From positions 3,470,001 through 3,534,000 of the forward strand of contig NC_019682.1 of assembly GCF_000316575.1 (NCBI RefSeq): a DNA stretch of 64,000 nt. The letters run 5' to 3'. Below, piece by piece: positions 1 to 9,048 of the stretch. The translations under genes and the position numbers were made by a program. The notes beneath the pieces are model-generated. The model had not been told where the DNA came from and did not search any database. It saw only the letters and a list, made by a program, of their open reading frames with translations. The DNA comes from Calothrix sp. PCC 7507. Its GTDB lineage: Bacteria; Cyanobacteriota; Cyanobacteriia; Cyanobacteriales; Nostocaceae. The first letter of the stretch is position 1; each line of letters opens with the position of its first letter.

Positions 1-693
1 TTAGATAGCCCTTGGGCGGGTACACTGTGCATCGCTACAGTGTTAATTATTCAAGCTGTGCTGTTTGCGGATGGCGGGATCACAGCTTTAGGAACAAATA
101 TTTTGAACATGGGACTGATTGGCGTTTGGGTTGGCTGGGTGTTAACTCAAACCTTACAGCGGCTGTTTGGCGGATCGCAGGGGCGCTTACCCCTAGCGGC
201 GGGGATTGCGGCTGGTATTAGTGTAGTGGTAGCTGCGATCGCCTGTGCTATTGAATTAGCCCTTTCTGGAACCGCACCCATTGGGATAGTCTTACCAGCA
301 ATGACGGGTACTCATATTTTGATTGGTATTGGTGAGGGATTGATTACGGGGAGTGTATTGACTTATCTTGCCAAGGCTCGACCAGATTTGCTACCAGGAG
401 AACAGCAAAAGTTTCGGGGCTGGTTAGTACCTGTGGTGAGTATTTTCTTGATTGCGGGAGTATTGTCCCTATTTGCCTCAGCCTGGCCTGATGGCTTAGA
501 AAAAGTAGCAGAAAATACAGGCTTTATCAAATTAGCCGAAAATGTGCGGGTAATTGTGCCAACCCCCTTAGCTGACTACAGTATTCAAGGTTTAGGCACA
601 ATTGGTACTAGTATCGCCGGGCTGATAGGATCTGCTGTTTGTTTTGCAGTGGCCTTTGGGATTGCCAAGGTGGTGAAACCGAAGAATGCTTGA
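1..693 (+). CDS. cbiM: Energy-coupling factor transporter S component, CbiM/NikM with C-terminal PDGLE domain (5' partial)
   Basis: Substrate-capture membrane component of an ECF-type cobalt or nickel importer. The frame is open from base 1, so the N-terminus lies outside the window; the first in-frame GTG at 40 is internal. About five hydrophobic segments are visible. The family core includes ADGGITALGTNILNMG near the beginning. The C-terminal part carries FASAWPDGLE, the signature of the PDGLE (CbiN-like) domain, so CbiM and CbiN functions are fused as in NikMN-type proteins. Its stop overlaps the start of cbiQ by 8 bp (686-693), implying translational coupling in a cbiM-cbiQ-cbiO operon. 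Cobalt versus nickel cannot be decided from this part of the sequence. Confidence 0.9.
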   Translation, partial: LDSPWAGTLCIATVLIIQAVLFADGGITALGTNILNMGLIGVWVGWVLTQTLQRLFGGSQGRLPLAAGIAAGISVVVAAIACAIELALSGTAPIGIVLPAMTGTHILIGIGEGLITGSVLTYLAKARPDLLPGEQQKFRGWLVPVVSIFLIAGVLSLFASAWPDGLEKVAENTGFIKLAENVRVIVPTPLADYSIQGLGTIGTSIAGLIGSAVCFAVAFGIAKVVKPKNA

Positions 694-1336
694 GATTTCT
701 TTACCCTTACGCTTGCAATTGTCCCTAGTGATTGTGATTGGGGCAGCTTTATTAAAGCATTATGCTTGGTCTTGTTTAGGCGCGTATGGAGCGATCGCTA
801 TTTTATGGGCTTGGCTTTTACGTGTACATATTCCCCATCTGGGAAAATTGCTGGGGACAGAATTGATTTTTCTCTCATTACTAGCCTTACCCTTGGGATG
901 GGAACGCGCTAGTTTTCTGTTAGTTCGTTCTCTTGTTTGTCTGCTCACCATGAACAGTTTTTTGTTGACTTTGCCTCCCCACAGTTTCGGCATCGCCCTC
1001 AAAAGCTTACCCTTACCAGCACCGTTAAAAGAAAATTTGCTCTTAGCTGGACAGTACCTAGAAATTTTGCTGGATGAAGTGACAAGAATGCAGCGCAGTG
1101 CCCAATTACGAGGATTAAATGGCGCTGCAGGTTGGTTGCGGTACACCAGTGCAGCCATGATTGGCGCCTTGTATCTCCGCAGTTTAGACAGAGCAGAGCG
1201 AGTCTACGCCGCCATGATATCCCGTGGTTACAACGGACAGTTACCCCTAGATTCGTCATTCACAGCCAAAGAGCGTGGTGTCCTGTTAGCCGCTTGGGCG
1301 ATCGCTCTTTCTATCACCATCAGCTCATATATTTAG
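686..1336 (+). CDS. cbiQ: ECF transporter T component CbiQ
   Basis: Transmembrane scaffold that couples the CbiM substrate-binding unit to the CbiO ATPase in cobalt/nickel uptake. The 216-aa protein is strongly hydrophobic at both ends and carries the two short arginine-glycine coupling motifs typical of T components: AQLRGLNG near residue 140 and MISRGYNG near residue 180. The ATG lies inside the last codons of cbiM. It is followed by cbiO after about 50 bp of repeat-like sequence. The length is somewhat shorter than many CbiQ proteins (about 230-260 aa) but both ends look intact. Confidence 0.9.
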   Translation: MLEISLPLRLQLSLVIVIGAALLKHYAWSCLGAYGAIAILWAWLLRVHIPHLGKLLGTELIFLSLLALPLGWERASFLLVRSLVCLLTMNSFLLTLPPHSFGIALKSLPLPAPLKENLLLAGQYLEILLDEVTRMQRSAQLRGLNGAAGWLRYTSAAMIGALYLRSLDRAERVYAAMISRGYNGQLPLDSSFTAKERGVLLAAWAIALSITISSYI

Positions 1337-1387
1337 AGTCAAGAGTCAAGGATCATTCTTCCCCGTCTACCCCATTCCCCATTGCCC

Positions 1388-2110
1388 ATGCCCATTTCCA
1401 TCGTCGAGGTGCAAAACTTGGTGTATGCCTATGCTAACCAGGAGCCAGTTTTACAAGATATTTCTTTTAGTTTAAATCCAGGCGATCGCGTGGCGTTGAT
1501 GGGAGCTACTGGTTCGGGAAAAAGCACCTTACTAGAGAATCTCATCGGTTTAAAACAACCAAAAACCGGGAAAATTTCGCTTAATGGCATCCCCGTAGAA
1601 CCTAAAAATCTGCCGCAAGTGCGTCGTCACATTGGCTTTGGTTTCCAAGATGCCAACGATCAGTTATTTATGCCAACCATCTTGGAAGATATCACCTTCG
1701 GCCCACGTAATTATGGCGTAGCACCAGCGGTAGCAATTGATCAAGCACGGCAGTTGTTAGCTGATTTTGGTCTGGAAGCCTATGCCAACCGTTCCGCCCA
1801 CGAACTTTCTGGTGGACAAAGACGCCTTGCCGCCCTAGCCGCGATTTTGGCGCTAAATCCCACAATTCTCATTTTGGATGAGCCAACTACTGGTCTTGAT
1901 CCAGCATGGCGACGTCACTTAGCCCAGGTGTTGCTCAAGTTACCTGTGCAGGTGATGTTAATTGCCTCCCATGACTTGCATTGGTTGGGTAAAGTGACGC
2001 AACGTGCTTTGGTGCTGGCTGGTGGTCGCATTTGTATAGACGCAGCTATTCAACCACTTCTAGAAGATGGGGAGACTTTAGACAAGTTGGGTTTGCCCGT
2101 TGATTGGTAA
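1388..2110 (+). CDS. cbiO: ECF transporter ATPase CbiO
   Basis: Cytoplasmic ABC ATPase that powers cobalt/nickel import with CbiM and CbiQ. With the ATG at 1388 the protein is 240 aa. It shows Walker A GATGSGKST at residues 39-47, a Q-loop (GFGFQDANDQ), the signature HELSGGQRR, Walker B ILILDEPTTGLD and the switch His in IASHDLHWL. A TTG two codons upstream (1382) is possible, but that stretch belongs to a CCCATT-type spacer repeat, so the ATG is preferred. The order cbiM-cbiQ-cbiO on one strand supports a single transcription unit. Confidence 0.92.
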   Translation: MPISIVEVQNLVYAYANQEPVLQDISFSLNPGDRVALMGATGSGKSTLLENLIGLKQPKTGKISLNGIPVEPKNLPQVRRHIGFGFQDANDQLFMPTILEDITFGPRNYGVAPAVAIDQARQLLADFGLEAYANRSAHELSGGQRRLAALAAILALNPTILILDEPTTGLDPAWRRHLAQVLLKLPVQVMLIASHDLHWLGKVTQRALVLAGGRICIDAAIQPLLEDGETLDKLGLPVDW

Positions 2111-2280
2111 TCAGGTACAAGAGTCAAGAGTCAAGAGTCAGAAGTTTAGGCGCAATGACATCGATTTATCTTTGCGACCTTGATGGAAATGTGATTGAGG
2201 TATGCAATTACTTAAATTCCCACCAAAACGCTTAAATTATTGGATACTATTGTTTGGGCTTTAGTGTCAGTGGGGTGTTA
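2110..2280. other. Spacer with short tandem repeat after cbiO
   Basis: AGTCAAG-type heptanucleotide repeats (about 2117-2141, GAGTCAAGAGTCAAGAGTCAG) follow the transporter operon. The same motif occurs between cbiQ and cbiO (about 1336-1352) and near 21050-21120. No terminator hairpin or small gene was recognised. Confidence 0.5.
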
Positions 2281-2757
2281 ATGTTTGTTTTGCGTAAATA
2301 TATTGTTATTGCTCCTGTTAGTCTGAGCGTGGCTTTGTTTCTTAGTGGTTGTAACGAAAACAAAGCCTCCCAGTGTCAGCGACTAATTCAGGTAGTGAAC
2401 GCGGGAAATTCTTTGATTGATAAAAATAAAGGACAGCAGGTGATCACAAGCTTGCAACTGTCTAAAGATTTGGAAGTTGTGACTACATCGATAGAGGAAC
2501 TAAATCTCAAAGACCCGAAGCTAAAAGAATTCCAAGGTCGCTTTGTCAAGGTATTTAAGAATCTTAGTCAAGCGATCGCTAAAGCCGCTAAAGCGCTATC
2601 TGCAGCTAAAACAGCCGAAGCCTCTCCATCTGGGAGAGAAAAATTACAAAATGCCAGAACAGAAATCGACACAGCTTTAACCGCCGCAGCCAAAAACACT
2701 GGTAAGGAGTCGGATGCTTTAGTGAGACAGATTAATAAATACTGTAGCGAGCCTTAA
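2281..2757 (+). CDS. Hypothetical lipoprotein
   Basis: Function unknown. Starting at the ATG at 2281 gives 158 aa with a positively charged n-region (MFVLRK), a hydrophobic stretch and a lipobox LSGC at about residues 21-24, so it is predicted to be lipid-anchored. A TTG nine codons upstream would place non-signal residues before the signal peptide and is less likely. The mature part is predicted mostly helical and rich in Lys, Ala and Glu (AKAAKALSAAKTAEASPSG), with a C-terminal Cys (KYCSEP). It stands alone after the cobalt transporter operon. No known domain was recognised. Confidence 0.7.
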   Translation: MFVLRKYIVIAPVSLSVALFLSGCNENKASQCQRLIQVVNAGNSLIDKNKGQQVITSLQLSKDLEVVTTSIEELNLKDPKLKEFQGRFVKVFKNLSQAIAKAAKALSAAKTAEASPSGREKLQNARTEIDTALTAAAKNTGKESDALVRQINKYCSEP

Positions 2758-3343
2758 TCAATTTTCTACCGTGTACAATACCTTCGCCAAATTTAAAAAA
2801 GCCTTGATTCGTAGGTTGGGTTGAGGCTTTAGAAGTTTAAAGGCTTGGCTCCTGAAAGCCTTACCTTGACTTAATTACATATACCTAAATTCGCGGGGGG
2901 TCAAGATGACCTATCAACAGTCCTAGTTTCTTGAGAAAAAAGACCCAGAGAAAAGACCTCAAACCCTTACCCAGATAGCCATTCACCGGGGTCAACGATA
3001 GAATAAGCATTTGAGCGATCGCCTATCCCCGCGAATTTACATTTCTCAAACCATATGTGCTAGTGGTTTGTCAATTTTGTTTTGAGGGGTTTTTGGTAGT
3101 GCGGGCCGAAAAGCCCGCGTGAGCGAGACGCTCACACTACAGTCCCTCATTTCAACCCTGACAGACTACTAGTTGCATAAGTCCTGTTGTTCTTCTAAGC
3201 ACTAAAGTGCTGACTACGAACCTCAACACCTGTTTTAATTAGTAACTTTTATCACTCGATTTATCCAAATCACCCTGACGAACACCAATATTCTGTGTAT
3301 AAAAGGAATATAGGAATTAGTTATATAGAATACAGTAAGTGAT
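2758..3343. repeat. Gene-free spacer with several palindromic repeats
   Basis: No credible gene in 586 bp. Visible structures: (1) perfect 12-bp inverted repeats AAATTCGCGGGG at 2887-2898 and its complement at 3027-3038, enclosing about 130 bp, resembling a small inverted-repeat element; (2) a double hairpin at 3096-3140 bounded by GTAGTG and CACTAC, containing GCGGGC/GCCCGC and TGAGCG/CGCTCA arms; (3) AGCACTAAAGTGCT at about 3198-3211, a palindrome of a kind common in Nostocales spacers. The last 60 bp presumably hold the promoter of the porin gene, but no consensus was convincing. Confidence 0.6.
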
Positions 3344-5167
3344 ATGAGTCTACTGATAGCAGGTGTATTAACAGCAGGGCAAACACCTTTAGCCCAATTA
3401 CCAGAGCAGCCTGTAATTCAGTCAGAAACTGCGATACAGCAGTCCAATCAAGGACAATTATCTCAAGCATTGCCATCTGCTGACATCACACCACCTGAAT
3501 TCATCCAGCCAAATGAAGGTATTGAAACCGCCTCATTAGAGTTAAAAAATAAATACCAAAATATACTGAATAAAAGTAGAGAAAAGATTCAGTTAACAAG
3601 CTCCTCTATTGTGTCTGATGCTGGAGATATTCAGCCTGCAACAGAAATAGCACAGCAAGACAATCAGCTATCTCAAGTCACATCAGTATCGCAACTTGAG
3701 GATGTGCAACCTTCTAACTGGGCTTTTGCGGCTTTGCAGTCTTTGGTAGAACGCTATGGCTGCATTGCGGGATATCCTGACGGCGTTTATCGTGGCACTC
3801 GTGCTATCAGTCGTTATGAATTTGCTGCGGGTTTAAACACTTGTCTAGAGCGGATTAATGAATTAATCGCTAACAATAAAACTAACGCTATTGGTAATGA
3901 GGATTTAATCCAGCTGCAACGGTTGCAAGCAGAATTTCGCTCAGAGTTGCAGCAACTACCGCAACGGGTGGAGACTTTAGAAACCCAGACTAGCGAATTA
4001 GAGGCGCATCAGTTTTCTGCCACGACTAGATTATATGGACAAGCTGTTTTTAACATCCAGGGAACGAATAGTCCTGACGTAGACTTATTTCCTAGAGATG
4101 GAGTACCTGAGCGCAAGGGGGAAACAAATCTAACTTTTACGAATAGCGTCCAACTAACGTTAGCAACTTCGTTTACAGGTAGAGATTTACTGCTAACAGG
4201 ACTGTCTGCGGGAAATTTGGGTTCTACAGCACCGTTGGTATTTACCAATATGGGGCGCTTGGGTTACGAGTCTGATACAGAAAACAATGTAGTCATTAAC
4301 GAGTTGTCTTATCGATTTCCAGTTGGGAATAACTTAGGAATTGTTGTTGGTACAGCAGGTGTCAACCCAGTCAACACCTTTCGGGGAATCAACCCTCTAG
4401 AAGGTTCTGGCGACGGTGCAATATCTCTATTTGGTCAGCGTAACCCGATTTTGACTATCGGTAACAGCACTGGCGGTATAGGTTTTGACTGGCAAATTAG
4501 CGATCGCATCAGCTTACAAGGCGTTTATAGTACTGAAATTCCTAGTTTTGCCGGCGACAGCCAATCTGGAGGACTATTTGGTGGCAGATTAACCACTGGC
4601 GCTCAGTTAACTTTAGCACCCACCAATAACATTGATGTGGGGGTGCATTATCTTTACTCTCACTCCCCCGATGACTTATTAGGTAATGGGATAGGCGACT
4701 CGCAGTTAATTTCACCCTTTGCACCCACTTCTGCTTTTAATACCCAAGCGATCGGTGCGACTGCAGCATGGCGGATTAACCCCAACGTGCAATTAGGCGG
4801 TTGGGGTGGGTGGACTCACTCCAAACCAGTAGACTTGTCTGGTAGTGTAGAAACCCTTAACTGGATGGTGTTTGCAGCGTTTCCTAATTTGCTGCGTCCT
4901 GGCAATTTGGGGGGTGTTATGGTAGGACAACCGCCCAAAATTACTTCTAGTACGTTACCTGACGAATCCAATTTTCCCAACTTTTCCGATGGGGGGACAC
5001 CAGGAGGACGGCGTGACACATCAGTTCACGTAGAACTTTTTTATCGCACCCAGATAACTGATAATCTCGCCCTAACTCCAGGGGTATTTGTGATTTTTAA
5101 TCCCGATCACAATGCTAATAATCAGCCTTTGGTGGTTGGTGCTATGAGAGCAACTTTTCGGTTTTAG
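3344..5167 (+). CDS. SLH-domain outer-membrane porin, OprB family
   Basis: Predicted outer-membrane beta-barrel of the cyanobacterial SLH-porin group (OprB-like carbohydrate or iron-uptake porins). The 607-aa protein has a short hydrophobic N-terminus, a disordered Gln-rich region, one S-layer homology domain at about residues 117-172 (VQPSNWAFAALQSLVERYG, GYPDGVYRG, SRYEFAAGL), a coiled coil at about 185-225 (QRLQAEFRSELQQLPQRVET) and a long beta-rich barrel ending in ATFRF with a C-terminal Phe. The SLH domain is expected to bind peptidoglycan or its polymer. The signal peptide looks short (MSLLIAGVLTAGQTPLAQ); an in-frame TAG 18 bp upstream excludes an extended start. Confidence 0.88.
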   Translation: MSLLIAGVLTAGQTPLAQLPEQPVIQSETAIQQSNQGQLSQALPSADITPPEFIQPNEGIETASLELKNKYQNILNKSREKIQLTSSSIVSDAGDIQPATEIAQQDNQLSQVTSVSQLEDVQPSNWAFAALQSLVERYGCIAGYPDGVYRGTRAISRYEFAAGLNTCLERINELIANNKTNAIGNEDLIQLQRLQAEFRSELQQLPQRVETLETQTSELEAHQFSATTRLYGQAVFNIQGTNSPDVDLFPRDGVPERKGETNLTFTNSVQLTLATSFTGRDLLLTGLSAGNLGSTAPLVFTNMGRLGYESDTENNVVINELSYRFPVGNNLGIVVGTAGVNPVNTFRGINPLEGSGDGAISLFGQRNPILTIGNSTGGIGFDWQISDRISLQGVYSTEIPSFAGDSQSGGLFGGRLTTGAQLTLAPTNNIDVGVHYLYSHSPDDLLGNGIGDSQLISPFAPTSAFNTQAIGATAAWRINPNVQLGGWGGWTHSKPVDLSGSVETLNWMVFAAFPNLLRPGNLGGVMVGQPPKITSSTLPDESNFPNFSDGGTPGGRRDTSVHVELFYRTQITDNLALTPGVFVIFNPDHNANNQPLVVGAMRATFRF

Positions 5168-5288
5168 TTTTTTACTGGTGTAAATATAATCAGCGGGTGT
5201 CGTCACTAGAGGCTAAATGCTGGTGACATTTTAGACATTTTGTATAAGTCCAAGTTTTTAAATCAAACCACAGATAAATACAGATTTT

Positions 5289-6296
5289 ATGAAATTGAAT
5301 GCACTTGTTAGCAGCGCCAGTCTCACAGCCGTGATGATTGGCTTAACCGGAGCCAGCGCTTCCGCTCAAATTACAATTCAAAGCACTGGTACATTATCTG
5401 GTACTATCCAACTTCCCAGCTTTAATCCCAATTTCAATAACATAGTTACTCGCGTTGACACAGACAATACAGGAACGTACTCCCGGAACTTAGGTTCTAA
5501 GAATAATCCTAATTTCGTTCCTGTTTACAAGTCGGACTTTGTCAAGGTACAAACGCGGACTGATGGTAGTTTAAGATATTTTGTTGATTTTAAAGGCATT
5601 CCAGTTATTTCGTCTAATGGTGCGATCGCCTCACCGATACTTTCTGGAGGGCAGTTGATAGGCTACACTTACCAGGGAAAAATCCCAGGTACTAAATTTC
5701 AAGGTATAGTCCAAGACGAATTTGGGCTAGCAAGAGCCTTTTATACTGGAATTGTCACCGATCCAGCAACCGGACAGCAGTATCAGGGGACTTTTGAATT
5801 GAGTGGACAAGGACCAAGATACAGCGATCGCAATGGTGGTGCTAGTCCCACAGTCTTTGATTTTAAATCAGATATCCCCGGAAAACCCAGCGTTACATCC
5901 TTGACTATGACTAACGTCCCCTTAGTCAGATTAACTATCAAAGTACCCAGCAACGCCACTTTGGTAACTCCTGGCGGGAACGGTAGCACACCCACTCCTA
6001 CACCAATAGTTGATAATGGCAGCACTTTCAACCCCTCGCCCATAGACGATGCTGATAGTGTAATTTCTTCCTTCGGATCTTCAGCATCTACTGATAACTC
6101 TAATTCTTCTTTGCCCGCTGCTACACCTAATATAAATTCAACCAGTGGTAATACCTTTGCAGTTAATCCTGTGGTTGCAGACCCTTCACTCCTAGCTACA
6201 GCTGTTTGTTCACGCGATGCTGTCAATTGTCCCAATAAATCTGCTGTATCTAAACAAGTGATTGGCCCCCGTAGTCGAGTATTACTACGTCAGTAG
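5289..6296 (+). CDS. Exported protein of unknown function
   Basis: A 335-aa protein with a clear Sec signal peptide (MKLNALVSSASLTAVMIGL, cleavage likely after ASA at about residue 26). The mature region is Gly/Ser/Thr/Asn-rich and predicted beta-stranded to about residue 225, followed by a low-complexity Pro/Ser/Thr/Asn stretch and a small C-terminal part with two Cys. No catalytic motif was recognised. It follows the SLH porin by about 120 bp on the same strand and could be expressed with it or from its own promoter. It resembles exported proteins that I recall only as conserved cyanobacterial hypotheticals. Confidence 0.7.
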   Translation: MKLNALVSSASLTAVMIGLTGASASAQITIQSTGTLSGTIQLPSFNPNFNNIVTRVDTDNTGTYSRNLGSKNNPNFVPVYKSDFVKVQTRTDGSLRYFVDFKGIPVISSNGAIASPILSGGQLIGYTYQGKIPGTKFQGIVQDEFGLARAFYTGIVTDPATGQQYQGTFELSGQGPRYSDRNGGASPTVFDFKSDIPGKPSVTSLTMTNVPLVRLTIKVPSNATLVTPGGNGSTPTPTPIVDNGSTFNPSPIDDADSVISSFGSSASTDNSNSSLPAATPNINSTSGNTFAVNPVVADPSLLATAVCSRDAVNCPNKSAVSKQVIGPRSRVLLRQ

Positions 6297-6802
6297 TTCA
6301 CGCTATTATTCTTCAAAGAATTATCCATTTTTTCGGGAATTTAACTAGATGAGAATGATTTCAAAATCATATAGGACTCATATTTGATTTTTGAACAAAG
6401 CTAAATATCTGTAGGGTGGGCATTGCCCACCAAAACCCTTATCTGGTAGACATTGCCTACGTGTAGTTCAAAAATCAAAGCGGACTGCTATATCTAAGAA
6501 AACAGTAACATTCAAAATACGAAATTATACTGAAAATTTTTAGGCTCTTTTGTCGCCGATGAAACTTACTTTTGGTGACAGATTTGCCTCTGATGATTTT
6601 CTAGTTATACTTGTGTGAAATAGTCTATTTAGGTGGAGTCTAAATCACCCTTTCTGTTACTCCCTGTCACCCGCGTTAGAGAGGTACGAGCATCTGCACT
6701 GAAGCTCTGCTGAGGTGTTGTCTTTCTCCTATTACCTCTTAAATGAGATTAACTCCATAGACCAAATCCACATTAATCACATAATCTTGCGAGTAAGCAC
6801 CG
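6297..6802. repeat. Gene-free spacer with GTGGGCATTGCCCAC palindrome
   Basis: No gene seen in 506 bp. The repeat GTAGGGTGGGCATTGCCCAC at about 6413-6432, followed by CAAAACCC, is a palindrome family member also present at 8113-8167. A degenerate second half follows (GGTAGACATTGCCTACGTGTAG, about 6445-6466). The rest is AT-rich with no other structure I could identify; it probably includes the promoter of the DUF1361 gene. Confidence 0.6.
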
Positions 6803-7474
6803 ATGAAAGAGGAATTGATTGAATTAATCGCCACAGTTATCCAGGTCTTACGAATTAATATAGATTGGATGACTTGGAATTTATTTCTCGCTTTTATACC
6901 TTTAGTTTTAAGTGTGCTACTGTTTCGTAACGGACGCGGTCGCTCTTTGCTTTGGTGGTTAACATTCCTAGTTTTCTACGCTTTTTTACCGAATGCACCG
7001 TATTTGTTAACTGATGTAATTCATCTGATAGATGATATTCGCACAATTCAATCAGTTTGGATTATCACTTTAGTCCTCATTCCTATTTATCTGCTAGTGA
7101 TTCTGGCAGGATTTCAAGCTTATGTAATATCTTTAATTAATTTAGGTTACTACTTACATCGAATTGGCAAGAGCCAATGGATTTTGCGGGTTGAGTTAAT
7201 CACCCATGCTTTATCTGCAATTGGCATTTATTGGGGACGGTTTTTGCGTTTTAATAGTTGGGATTTCGTGACTCAACCAGATGCTGTATTGACCAGAGGT
7301 GTAGAAGAAATTCTGGGTAAACAGCCCTTAGTGATTATTGCCGTCACTTTTGTGGTACTTATAGGTTTACACTCGATTATGAAGCGAGTAAGTTTGGGGT
7401 TTTTTAAGCGATCGCATAACGAAATTACTATCCAATCACAAGCGGCAAATCACAAAACGCCAAAAGCTGGATAA
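6803..7474 (+). CDS. DUF1361 family integral membrane protein
   Basis: Membrane protein of unknown function. The 223-aa sequence has about six hydrophobic segments. The family hallmark is the loop FLPNAPYLLTDVIHL at about residues 68-82, followed by a second conserved region WGRFLRFNSWDFVTQP at about 146-161. These match the DUF1361 family of cyanobacteria and Firmicutes. The C-terminal tail is short, basic and presumably cytoplasmic. Flanking genes do not suggest a pathway. Confidence 0.85.
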   Translation: MKEELIELIATVIQVLRINIDWMTWNLFLAFIPLVLSVLLFRNGRGRSLLWWLTFLVFYAFLPNAPYLLTDVIHLIDDIRTIQSVWIITLVLIPIYLLVILAGFQAYVISLINLGYYLHRIGKSQWILRVELITHALSAIGIYWGRFLRFNSWDFVTQPDAVLTRGVEEILGKQPLVIIAVTFVVLIGLHSIMKRVSLGFFKRSHNEITIQSQAANHKTPKAG

Positions 7475-7710
7475 ATAAAGGTTTTGGACATTTGACCAAT
7501 AATTCCTTGATGGTACAGAGCAAGCAGATTTATCTGTGGAATCAATCCAAAATCTGTCTTAAAAAGTTTGCTCAACGGGGGGAACCCGTCCAACGCACTG
7601 GCTCAACTTTTCGCAAAATCTAAAATTCCCCAGCCCCCAGATTTATCTATGGGGTCAATCCAAAATCCAAAATCCAAAATCTAAAATCCAAAATTGTTTG
7701 ACCACAGATA
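7475..7710. repeat. Spacer with AATCCAAA tandem repeats
   Basis: The stretch at about 7655-7696 is a short tandem repeat of the AAAATCCAAAATCC type, and TTTATCTATGGGGTCAATCCAAAATC occurs twice in diverged form (about 7529-7556 and 7642-7670). No gene is visible. Confidence 0.55.
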
Positions 7711-7739
7711 AAATCCTCGTCCCTTCATGACGGGGATTT
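7711..7739 (-). terminator. Rho-independent terminator-like hairpin
   Basis: An 11-bp stem formed by AAATCCTCGTC (7711-7721) and GACGGGGATTT (7729-7739) with one G-T pair and a 7-nt loop. It lies immediately downstream of the minus-strand gene ending at 7740. Both flanks are A/T-rich, so it could act in either direction. Confidence 0.6.
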
Positions 7740-7994
7740 TTAAGTTTTTTGATTTTGAGACTTAAATCTACCCGAAATAAACTCTCGCTGCTGAAGATGC
7801 TTCGTCTGACGTTTGGTAACTCGCTCTCGCCACATCCGGAAACTAGATGCCTTCATTTCACGTCTCATTAAGGCGATTACCTGTTTCTCAAGCAGTCCAA
7901 ACTGAGCCTCAATGGCATCAAAAGGCGTTCTATCTTCCCATGCCATTTCAATGATGCGGTCAATTGTTCCAGAATCGAGATTTGGTAATTTCAT
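7740..7994 (-). CDS. TIGR03643 / DUF2805 family small protein
   Basis: An 84-aa protein matching a small conserved family typified by DRIIEMAWEDRTPFDAIEAQFG at the N-terminus and LMRREMKASSFRMWRERV in the middle, ending in a basic tail. The pattern suggests a helix-turn-helix-like fold, but function is unknown. It is convergent with DUF1361 and is followed by a hairpin terminator. A complete start (MKLPNLDSGTI) and length fit the family well. Confidence 0.85.
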   Translation of the reverse strand: MKLPNLDSGTIDRIIEMAWEDRTPFDAIEAQFGLLEKQVIALMRREMKASSFRMWRERVTKRQTKHLQQREFISGRFKSQNQKT

Positions 7995-8218
7995 TCTTTG
8001 TGCTTCCCAGAAAAAAATTAATTGAGAGTTGTTGAGGGTAGGGATTTCCGCGTTACGTTAAGAGAATACTTTGCATACACTATAGCAATCCGATTTGATT
8101 TTTGAATTACACGTAGGGTGGGCATTGCCCACCAAAACCCGGATGCGGTGGGCATTGCCCACCCTACCAATACTAATGACAAACCACAAATGACCAATGT
8201 ATCAGTATTCCCAAACTA
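7995..8218. repeat. Spacer with paired palindromic repeat
   Basis: GTAGGGTGGGCATTGCCCACC at 8113-8133 and its near-exact inverted copy at 8147-8167 form a large cruciform-capable structure with a 13-nt loop; each arm is itself a palindrome. The same family is at 6413. Downstream (about 8175-8200) ATGACAAACCACAAATGACCAATG is a degenerate heptamer repeat. Confidence 0.65.
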
Positions 8219-8938
8219 ATGTCTAAAAAGCCGACCCAATCTCCTTACATATCCAATACCCATTACTCTGACAAATGGCACGAGAGGACAGCACAAGTAG
8301 CATATCGCTTTAACCAAGAGTATCAAAATCAAACTTTTGAACTACCTGCAGAAGTCCAGGCAATGCCCATATTTCGAGAATGGTCTGCTGGTATATTAGC
8401 AGGAAAAATAGTTTCTCCTTTCTGGGAAATTGCTCAACCTCAAAAGAACCAGCACTGTTTGGACATTGGCTGTGGTGTTAGTTTTTTGATTTATCCTTGG
8501 CGAGATTGGCAAGCATTTTTTTATGGACAAGAAATCAGTAATGTGGCACGAGATACTCTCAATTCCCGTGGTTCGCAGTTGAATTCAAAGCTGTTCAAAG
8601 GTGTTGAATTAGGCCCATCTCACGACTTACATTATGCTCCCGACCAGTTTGACTTGGTAATCGCCACAGGATTTAGCTCCTATTTTCCACTGGAATATTG
8701 GAGTGCTGTTTTGATGGAAGTCAAACGGGTGTTGAAACCAGGTGGACAGTTTGTGTTTGATATTCTCAATCCAGAAAAGCCTTTAGCAGAAGATTGGGCA
8801 GTTTTGGAAACTTATTTGGGTGCTGAGGTGTTGCTAGAATCTTTAGCTGAGTGGGAAAAAGTGATTAAAGCTGCTGGTGCTAAAATTGTTGCACGGCAAT
8901 CAGGAGAATTATTTGAGTTGTACAAGGTGAGATTTTAA
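8219..8938 (+). CDS. Class I SAM-dependent methyltransferase
   Basis: Predicted cytoplasmic methyltransferase, 239 aa. The SAM-binding motif I is LDIGCG at about residues 81-86, with motif II-like acidic QEIS about 20 residues later, FDLVIATGFSSYFP as motif IV region and VKRVLKPGGQFVFDIL as motif V/VI. This architecture is the Rossmann-like class I fold. The substrate cannot be read from the sequence, and the gene is isolated from pathway partners. The start ATG is the first in the frame and gives a typical length. Confidence 0.85.
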   Translation: MSKKPTQSPYISNTHYSDKWHERTAQVAYRFNQEYQNQTFELPAEVQAMPIFREWSAGILAGKIVSPFWEIAQPQKNQHCLDIGCGVSFLIYPWRDWQAFFYGQEISNVARDTLNSRGSQLNSKLFKGVELGPSHDLHYAPDQFDLVIATGFSSYFPLEYWSAVLMEVKRVLKPGGQFVFDILNPEKPLAEDWAVLETYLGAEVLLESLAEWEKVIKAAGAKIVARQSGELFELYKVRF

Positions 8939-9048
8939 ATCAGTTAACAGTTATCAGTTATCAGTTATCAGTTATCACGGTTTGATTTTCCCCAATCCCC
9001 AGTCCCCAGTCCCGTTCCGTTGAGCGAAGTCGAAACCCAGTCCCTACT
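8939..9048. repeat. Short tandem repeat AGTTATC and CCCAGTCC-type sequence
   Basis: About 8944-8975 repeats the heptamer CAGTTAT four to five times, followed by CCCCAGTCCCCAGTCCC-like sequence. These match the short tandemly repeated repetitive sequences typical of heterocystous cyanobacteria. The same CAGTTAT repeat recurs at about 24410-24435 and 24460-24475. Confidence 0.65.
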
